Below, piece after piece: positions 54,301 to 63,300 of a stretch of DNA of 64,000 nucleotides. Source of the DNA: Hemicentrotus pulcherrimus (Eukaryota; Echinodermata; Echinoidea; Camarodonta; Strongylocentrotidae); assembly GCA_003118195.1 (NCBI GenBank), contig BEXV01000387.1, positions 116,949-180,948 on the forward strand, written 5' to 3'. How positions within the stretch are numbered: the stretch's first letter is position 1; the number at the start of each line of letters is the position of its first letter. Position numbers and translations under genes: made by a program. The notes under the pieces were generated by a model that saw only the letters and a program-made list of their open reading frames with translations, was not told the DNA's origin and made no database searches.

Positions 54301-57300
54301 CTTTGCATATTTCACATTCAAGCGTATGCTACTTCATTGCGTACAGGTATGATAAGGGGCAGTGCAGTGCGGTGAAACATTTAACTGTGACATAAGCAGG
54401 ATTAACCAGGCATTTGATGTTGGAAAAACCATTACCAGTGTTTGAAAGACACTATAACTGTACATGTTACTTACAACAAATAATATTATTTATTTTGGTA
54501 ATTGTGCGGTAAACTTGTTGTTTTATTTTGTGCTACAGAGAGTCGTGTCATTTCATTGCAAAATTATAAACAGATTTGGTCGTTACTGATATAGGTTATC
54601 ATACTCCAAAACAAATACCTGGCAGTTCTATACATACATGGGGTGAGAGTGCATTTAGGCATGTATAATGTAATAACAGGAATGTTGGATACATATGCCT
54701 GTATCTTTTTTTCTCAATTAGATGATGATGATGATGATGATGAGAAGTCATGTCACAGTGATGAATGGGATGAACACAAATGATATATGTTCTGTTCATT
54801 AGCCGACAGACGACTCTCACCAAGAACTGTTACTTGAGCCGAGGATTCGTCGCTTCCGACCGCGTTCGTCACGCGACAGGTGTACGTGCCTGAATCTTCG
54901 GGAAATGACTCATTGACGTGCAACGTCGCCATGTTACTTTGGAATTTCATGACGTACTCGTACCCTTCGTCCAGCGCTTCTTCACCTTTGTACCACTGGG
55001 CTGTGATTGGTGCGATACCATCAACCACGCATGCTAGCTTAAATGGAGTGCCCTCTTGCACTGTCACATTTTCTAATTTGGAGAGGATGCAGGCAGCTTA
55101 GCGTTTAGGACCGACGTCAGCAGCAGCAGCGTCTATTTCATCCACGGCTGAGGGTTAGTGTTTGGAAAAGAAAATGAAATGAGGGGATAGGAGAGATGAG
55201 GAGAATCATATCCAGCCAAGATAAAAACAAGTCAAAGCAATACATGTAGCTTGCAAAGAGAAGAAAAGGCATTTTAAAATTATGTTTGTCCGAGAAATAT
55301 ACCAAGTACATAGCTGTTTAAATACAAAAAGGAAAGGAAATGGCCGGCAGGAACTTTACGTTACCAGAATAATTAGTGCATGATCAAAGTTTCGACTAGA
55401 AGCTACAGTAACACCTATCACCACAAACATCAATGTAACATGCAAAGAGAATCCTTCATAGGAGCAATAACTAAAACTAGGCACAACAAATTGCAACCTA
55501 ATGGCACATTCAAAAGAACATGCTCAGCTCAGACTTTTTACGATAATGAATTATTGTAATATCACAATACAGATGTATCTTTAGATGCATTACTCAAAAT
55601 GCAAACAAATCCATGAAGTTTTAAAAGATCATTCCATGCTTTCCTGTTTTCCTCTCATTCAAGACAACCAAGAAAGCAAATATGTCAGTTTTTGCTGGTC
55701 TTTTGTGTTCAAGAATTCCAAATAAAGACCTTGCTGTTCTAGTTGTCTTTAAAGGTGAATTCATGTTTACCTTTCAAGCCATCAATCCACATTTTTATCA
55801 TAATTTAAACAATATTAATCATAACTGTAACATCATAATAACTCTTGGTCACTATATAGAAGAACTTGAATATTTATCAATCTTCCATGACATGGTATTT
55901 TTTTATCATATAAAATCATAACATTTTCAAATATCATGAAAATTTAACCTATTTTGTTAACGAAATGAAAAGTGTTATTACTGAATAAAAGTTTCCCATA
56001 GAAGATAAGCTAAAATACAACAAATAGCAAGAGGGGAAGCCCTGTTGAAAGAAGAAAAGTTTGAAAGCTCTTAGATAAAAAGATGCCCTCGAAAGCTCAA
56101 AGATGAGGAGAAGAGTGCTAATACACAGAATTGAAAAAGGGTTGTGACATAATGAGTGTGGTCAAAGCGAAACCACTGTATTAGAATCTCACCAGTTACA
56201 ACGGTTAAGTTTGCACTCGATGCAGTGCGCCCCCAAGCGTTAGTTGCCTGACAGGTATACACCCCTTCGTCCTCCGCAAAAGACTCATTCACTTTGAGCA
56301 CAGCAAGACCTTCATGATCATCAAAGGTCATCAGAAATTCACCCGCTGCATCAAGTGCTTCGTCCTCTTTGAACCAATTGACGGACAGGGGCAATTCCCC
56401 GCCGATTTGGCAGGTTAGGCGGATAGGGTCGCCTTCTTGTAAGGTTAGGTCTTCGGGGTGGGATATGATGACCGGCGCCCTTAAATCGTCGTCATCTAGG
56501 CCTGAGCAAAATGGTGGGATCGTGTTCCATGTTGGGAATGGTTGTTAGTGATTATCACAGTAAAGATTAACTGCAGATCAAGTGTTAACAGGATTACTGC
56601 TGCTTGTTTCAGTTTGTAAGATTTAGTAAAATTATGTTTAAAAGAATGATAGTAAAGATGTGCCTTGAAATATTGACTGATATAAATGTAGTATGTGAGG
56701 AATAGAATCTTCCATACATTTCAGAATACATGTATGTACATATTGAATTAGTGCAATATAACATAGAAAAGAAGTTAAATTGTGGTCTCACAACTTTGTC
56801 AACAAAGACAATTGTTAAAAATTTGTATAAAGGAAACATACGTACATGTAAATGTACGATTATCATACTTTATTACAGCTTGTTGTACGTATAAATGTAC
56901 AAGCTTTGTACGACCACAATTAGGAACATCTCACTTACATGTAAATAATCATGTAATTATGAAATTTGAGAAGGATTACAGAATACGCACCTGATCTGCA
57001 GTTCATGGTTATTATTAATTTTTCCACTACCACTTCATTTTGTAATAATTCTAAAATTATGCATCAGCTTATGCAGTTGCAAAGGTTTGTCAGACCTTTA
57101 CATGGTATGATAATTCAAAATCAACCTACAAAATATGCAATGCCACTAATGCACTATAAAACAATATTAACTACTTCACTAACTTTCATTCTCAATCATG
57201 CAGCATCAATGCAACAAGAAATGATTTCAAACATCATTCAAAAGAAGTTAATTCATCAATGTTATCTTGTAATTATTATCATTGTTCAATTTGATAATAC

Positions 57301-60300
57301 TTCCTACTATTCATCAGGAATGTGTAATCCCCAAGGAAGATATTATTTAGTCCATTTGCAATTTCATTAATTTACTAACTTCAAGATTTAATGTCACAAT
57401 GCAAAAATAACAAAAGCAACAACTTAACCCTAAAAATGCAAACAGGCATGCATTCAAATTTCTGATGATATTAATAGCCAGAAAGCCCCAATATATTTCT
57501 ACCTCCTTATGGAAAGCACTCTGAAATGCCAATTACTTGCCTCTGATGAATTTCAAAAAAAGAAGGGAATGTAAGTACTTGCAGCCATAATCAAAATTCA
57601 TCATTGGCTCAAGCACTGGATTAGCAATGAGAATATCTCACTTGACAGGAAGATGCTCATCAAATTAACTGTTTACAAAGTGCACAATAAAACAGCTGAA
57701 AAATGGAAATACCTGTACCTGCATGAAGCTGATACTACAAAACTGTAAAAATCAGAGAGAATGGTTCATGAGAAACTGGCGCAAAAAAAAAATTTAACCC
57801 AAAAAATACAAAGTTACCATCACAAACCTAGGATGGTTGCATTTCTGACTTACCCATTACAGACAGCATACAGGTGGTTTCCGCTTTTCCGGCCTCGTTG
57901 GTCGCACGACAGCTGTACCTGGCCGCATCCTCGGGGAAGACTTCATCGATCTCCAGTCTACAAACACCGGTCTCGGTGTTGCGCTTGAGATTGTAGTCAG
58001 GGTTTTCTTCCTTGACAGGTTTGTTGTTTTTGAGCCACTCCACCTGTGATGCAATATAAAACAAGAGTTGTATTTTGGTTGAGGAATGAAACATCTTGCT
58101 TCACAGTGTGATTCCAAGTAAGATTACTTGTTTCTCAATAAACAAATGTAACAAATAATGCATAAAAGATTGCCTGATTATGCTGCAAGTCTGTAGGTCA
58201 CTTGAACTTCCCAATTTTTTATATCATTTTCAATGTTGTATGATAAAGCATACCTTGTGATTTTCCTTAACATTATTTGTTGTTTAACTTTAAAATTTTA
58301 CTTCTGACTTACATTAGTATACATGGTGGCAAGAGAAGAATTCACGATTTGATAGATTAATCAATGGTGCATTATCAAGGAACTTGAAATGGTATTGTTA
58401 GCAATAGCATTGAGCTAATTGAAAGTGCAATCCAACGTCTTTTCCTCATGTCTCCCGCACATTTTGATACCAAATTTGGTATGGGCTGACCTATAGTTTG
58501 GGTGTTAGGTGACAAAATATCATCACATGTATATCAAAATATGTAATTCTCACAAATGGGCGTGTGTATATTTCCCCAAAAAAATTGCATATTGTCATAA
58601 AAATATTAATAACAAGTAAATAAATAAACATAAAAGAAAATAAACATTACCATCTTATTCAATGTACTTCAATCCATCACCATGCTAATTTTCACATTAA
58701 TTGGACCTTCCTAGGCCGAGATATTAGGGGGGAGCATAATGCCCCCCCCCCCCTCTCGGCCTTATTAAGACCTCAAATAGCCCAGCCTCTTTAGGGTTAA
58801 AGTACTCTTGATTCGATGTATAATGATTTGCTTCTGTGCTGTATTTCTGATTTGTATGTATAATATGCTTTTCATGGAATTACATGTAAACAAAATTAAA
58901 CTTGAACTTGAAGTCCCTACTCACCACAGGTACTGGATCTCCCTTCAGCACACACTCAAAGGCAAATGGAGTTCCCTTCTTGGCCTGAGCATTCACTAAT
59001 GGGGTCAGGAACACTGGAGGCTCCTCAGCTTCTGTTGGTGAGTAAATGACAAAAAGAGAGTATGAACAAGAATCAGATGAATTTATTTATTTATTTATTT
59101 ATTTGAACATATTTCATCAGGATAACAAGATCAGAAAGGACCGGTTTACATCCTGGTCCTGAAAAAATGATGATGAAGACTGAGACATGTTTCATTAGGG
59201 AAGTGGCTGCCAGTATGTTGTCTAATCAGTCACCAATATTAATCATTTTAGAGAGCATATAACAATGGATCCTATTGTTGGTTCTACAGCTCTTTTTGTC
59301 AATAAAAATATTGTCATATTTTCTATATCTGAGAAATTCGTTTGGTTAAAAAATAGATTTACAAGGAATTTGAAAAAAATATTTTTTAATATGAATTTCT
59401 ATGAATTTCATCCAGCTTACTTTAATTGAATTCAACGAGATAAAAAAAATTCTGAAACAAAATAAAATCATCACAATTTGTCTTGGGTGCAAATGATGTT
59501 TGTTTATCAACAAAACATTAGTTTATTTATCTAACATTAATGCCACAAGAGCCTCGACTTTCTCTTTAGAATTTCTGTCAATACCATAATCTCAAATGAA
59601 AGCTATAAGAACCATCTCAACCTACCATTGACTTTGACCTGGATGATGCACTCCGCCCTACCAGCAGGGTTGGTTGCCGTGCAGATGAAGATGCCTTCAT
59701 CCTCCAAATCAGCCTCTGGGATGATGAGGGTGTGCGTCTTGTTATCAACCTTCAGGATGTAAGGTTCTCCTTTCACTTTGATACCATCCTTAGACCTAAA
59801 AGGATAATATTTGAACTTAGGGTAACAATATATATCTACAGCAGGACATCCTTTGAAAATGCACCTCAATTTTCTTGTGACAAGTTGTGCTATGGCTTTA
59901 TGTTACATAAAATGAGACATTAATTTCCAAAGTTGTGCAATTACCAAAAGGAGATCCCTAACAATACTCAAACAGGGAGGGGATATACCATTGATATCCC
60001 CTGGAAAACATCTTTCACTTCCTCCCAAAATCTGCAGATACAAAAACCAGCAATTCATTAATATCCAGAATCCCTGTAAAATGGTTTTGCTTTCAATTAT
60101 CAAATACTTCTCACAGGTCTTAACCACAGTTATCTCAAGCTTTGCCAGTCTGCACCTTAACTGACTGAAAACAGATTCTCTTTACCCGCAGTTTCCCCTC
60201 TTTTTGAACTTACCACACTACATTAGGTTGTGGGTAGGCATCCACGGTGACTTCAAGAATGAGAGGCTTGCCCTCTTCCACATTCTTGTCCCCTGGGATC

Positions 60301-63300
60301 TCAATGAACTTGGGCATGGTGGCATTGTGAGTTAGCTTGATGTGCCCTGTTGATACCTTAGGTACCTCCTTAGGCAGCACAAATTCCTCCTGTACAGCTG
60401 TGATACAGGAAAGGAAAGATCAATAGTCACATATCCATTCAGTAAAAAAAAATGCAGTTAACATGATTTTAAACAATATTTATTACAAACAGTCCTGGGG
60501 CCTCATCTTAGAAAAAGTTGTAAACGATCCAAACTAATTACAAGTCTTCAAATCGATCGTACAGTTAGAATGGCCTATCTCTTAATGCATTAACACAGTT
60601 GCAACTGATACAGATTACTCCCACTTCTTTATATGCCAGGATCCTGGATTTTGATTGTGAAGAACAGTCTACATTTGGAAGTCAAAATGTTTAGGCTGCT
60701 CATCATGACAATGGTTTATACAAGACATGGTTAACCGAATCTATTTAACCTTAAGATAAATCAACATTTAAGTATACTCTATTATCCATTCAGAACAATC
60801 TTTTTCTGGAAAAAGTGTTTTTAATAGACATAACTGACACTTGGTTTTGGATAAAAACATTAATCTCCATACTTGAAATAATTTGATTCCATGTATCAAG
60901 AGTATGTGTACTGTACGTATTTCCGATCAAGACAACAACAAAATCAGGAACAAACAAAACCAACACTTTGTTCGCAACCACATCACATACCAATGTTTGC
61001 TTCATTGATACACAAAGAGAAAACATACAATTGTGAATAAGTAACTACCTTGTACATGCAGCTCAGCTTTGCACATCGCTTCACCGATCACATTGAAAGC
61101 CTTGACGGTGTAGACTCCTGCAGCTTCAGGCTGAGTGTTGTAGAAGCTCAGGGCACAGATACCCTCGTCTCCGCACTCCACACTCAGATTGTTGGACGTA
61201 CGGACGGGAGCACCGTCCTTGAACCACTCCACCTCGGGTGCAGGGTCTCCCTTCACAACGCAGTCCAATTCTAGAAAGAAAACCGTCACAAAGTGTTGAG
61301 ATGTCCATCTTTACATATGGAATCAAAGCTGAATTCATATTATCACAAATTTCTTTCAATTCTTGGTACATGTACATGTCGATACTAATCTTTGAAATCA
61401 CATTGATCAATCAAGCACTCTCTAATCCCCTTGCTTTTTAAAACATGAAACTATATGAGCAATTCTAAATAACATACACACATCTATCATCACTTAGATT
61501 GTCGTTCCCACTATTATGGTAAAGGTAATATGTACATGATGTACACAAATTGTCAATTTTTGGTCAATTATCATTTTTTAAGATGTGGATGATGACAGAC
61601 CATGATATCCAGCAGTGAATATCATATCAGTGATAGAGTTGCACATACACGTAAGTACACATTTTACTAATGACTGCTGGATTTATACGGCAAATAGAAA
61701 TAGGATCAGATTATAGGAAAGTACAGTGATGTGAAGCAGATGGCTGTATCAACCATAAAATAAACCAAATGAACACACCACCATCACTCCTTATCCACTC
61801 ATTCAATGAAACCATTGTGTGCACAAGGTAGTTCCTGTATTTTGGTTGTAGGGAATGAGAGACTTTGGGAGTCAATGGCTTAATCAATCACTCAGAACTT
61901 ACGAGTTGCTCTGCCTTGTTTGACAAGGTTGTCCCTGATCTTCCTGGTGAAGTAAGGAGCGTAACCAACTGGCTTCGGGGGCTCTGGTTCCGGTGCTGGG
62001 AAATTTAGGAAGGCTTCTACTGGCTCCTTTCTGGTCTGTGTTATAGGCGATTCAGGTTGGATAAGCTGCATGGAAGCATATCAATATCAACATTACGTTT
62101 AAAGTTGTAAGACCAATGAAAACCAAGATCGCAATTTTCAAAGAAAATATCAAGTTCTGTGTAAAAAAAAAAAAAAAAATTTTTATTAACTCGAGAAGAA
62201 CAGAAACCTGCGTGTAAATGGCATCAATATTTGAATCAAATGCCAAAAGTCTGAAACAATTAACAACAATAACTCCTTCATCAAAACTGATATTAGGGAC
62301 TGACTCTCCCACTTTTCCTTCTTTTCAAATACGATTAATTGTACTATTGATTATTTATATTCATTTATTTGTGAATTACTACTTGTATTACTTATCATTA
62401 TATTGTTAAAATGTATTCATTGTTATTTTTGTTGTTGTTTATGGAAAATGCAGAAATAAAACTTGAAACTGAAACTGAACTGAACTAGCAATTCTCCCAA
62501 GAGAATGGAGCATGGAAGATGTGACAGAATATGAAGGCTACGGAAGTAGCACTAAATTATCACATCTGCAGAGGGTACAATCAATAAACTTCCATGACCG
62601 GCAATTCTGTTAGTTGTACCTTAATGGACTTGCTACTCTTCTCTGGGAGTCTGTCCATTGGCATCTCTGCATCACTTGAATGTTCCTCCGGGAGGATGAT
62701 CTCTGCTACCTGACGCACAGGACGTGGTGCATTCCACTGCTTCATCTGCACCGGCTTCTGGTACTGTGGCACCACACTCTCCTGCACTGCTTTAGGTGGT
62801 GGTGGTGGCTGCCAGGGCTTGGTCTCCACCGGCTTTTGGCTGATCGGTTCCACAGACTCGTTCACCCGACCTGGCGGTGCTGGCACAGGTTTCTGGGATT
62901 GGAACAGCGGTACCGTTTGAACCGTCCGTTGGACTTGAGGTAGAACAGTCTCATCTGGTTTGGCTTGTACTGGAACAGTTTGTCGGGGTAGGTTGTTGGC
63001 AAGGGCGAAGAGTTCATCGTTGGTGACCTGAAGAGCATCAAGGAGCTCACGGTTTGTCTTGACGGTCGAGGTGACACGCGGTGGTACCTTGTGACCTGAA
63101 AAATGTACAAGGTGTAGTTTACAATTACCATAACATTGTACGTATCTACAAAAACTATCACACATTCTTGTCTACAAATACCTCAATAATTTTACCAGCA
63201 TCACATAAACATTGGAGAGAAAATTACTTCAACACTTACAAGGATCACACTGACCTCAAAAAAATTGTTGCAACTTGGAGTCTAATAATGCTTAAGAATG

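Noticed and set aside
62581..62619. Exon 2 as the terminal coding exon of an upstream gene
   Set aside because: The frame stops soon after the donor, but exon 3 fits the phase and has strong splice sites, so splicing is the simpler reading.
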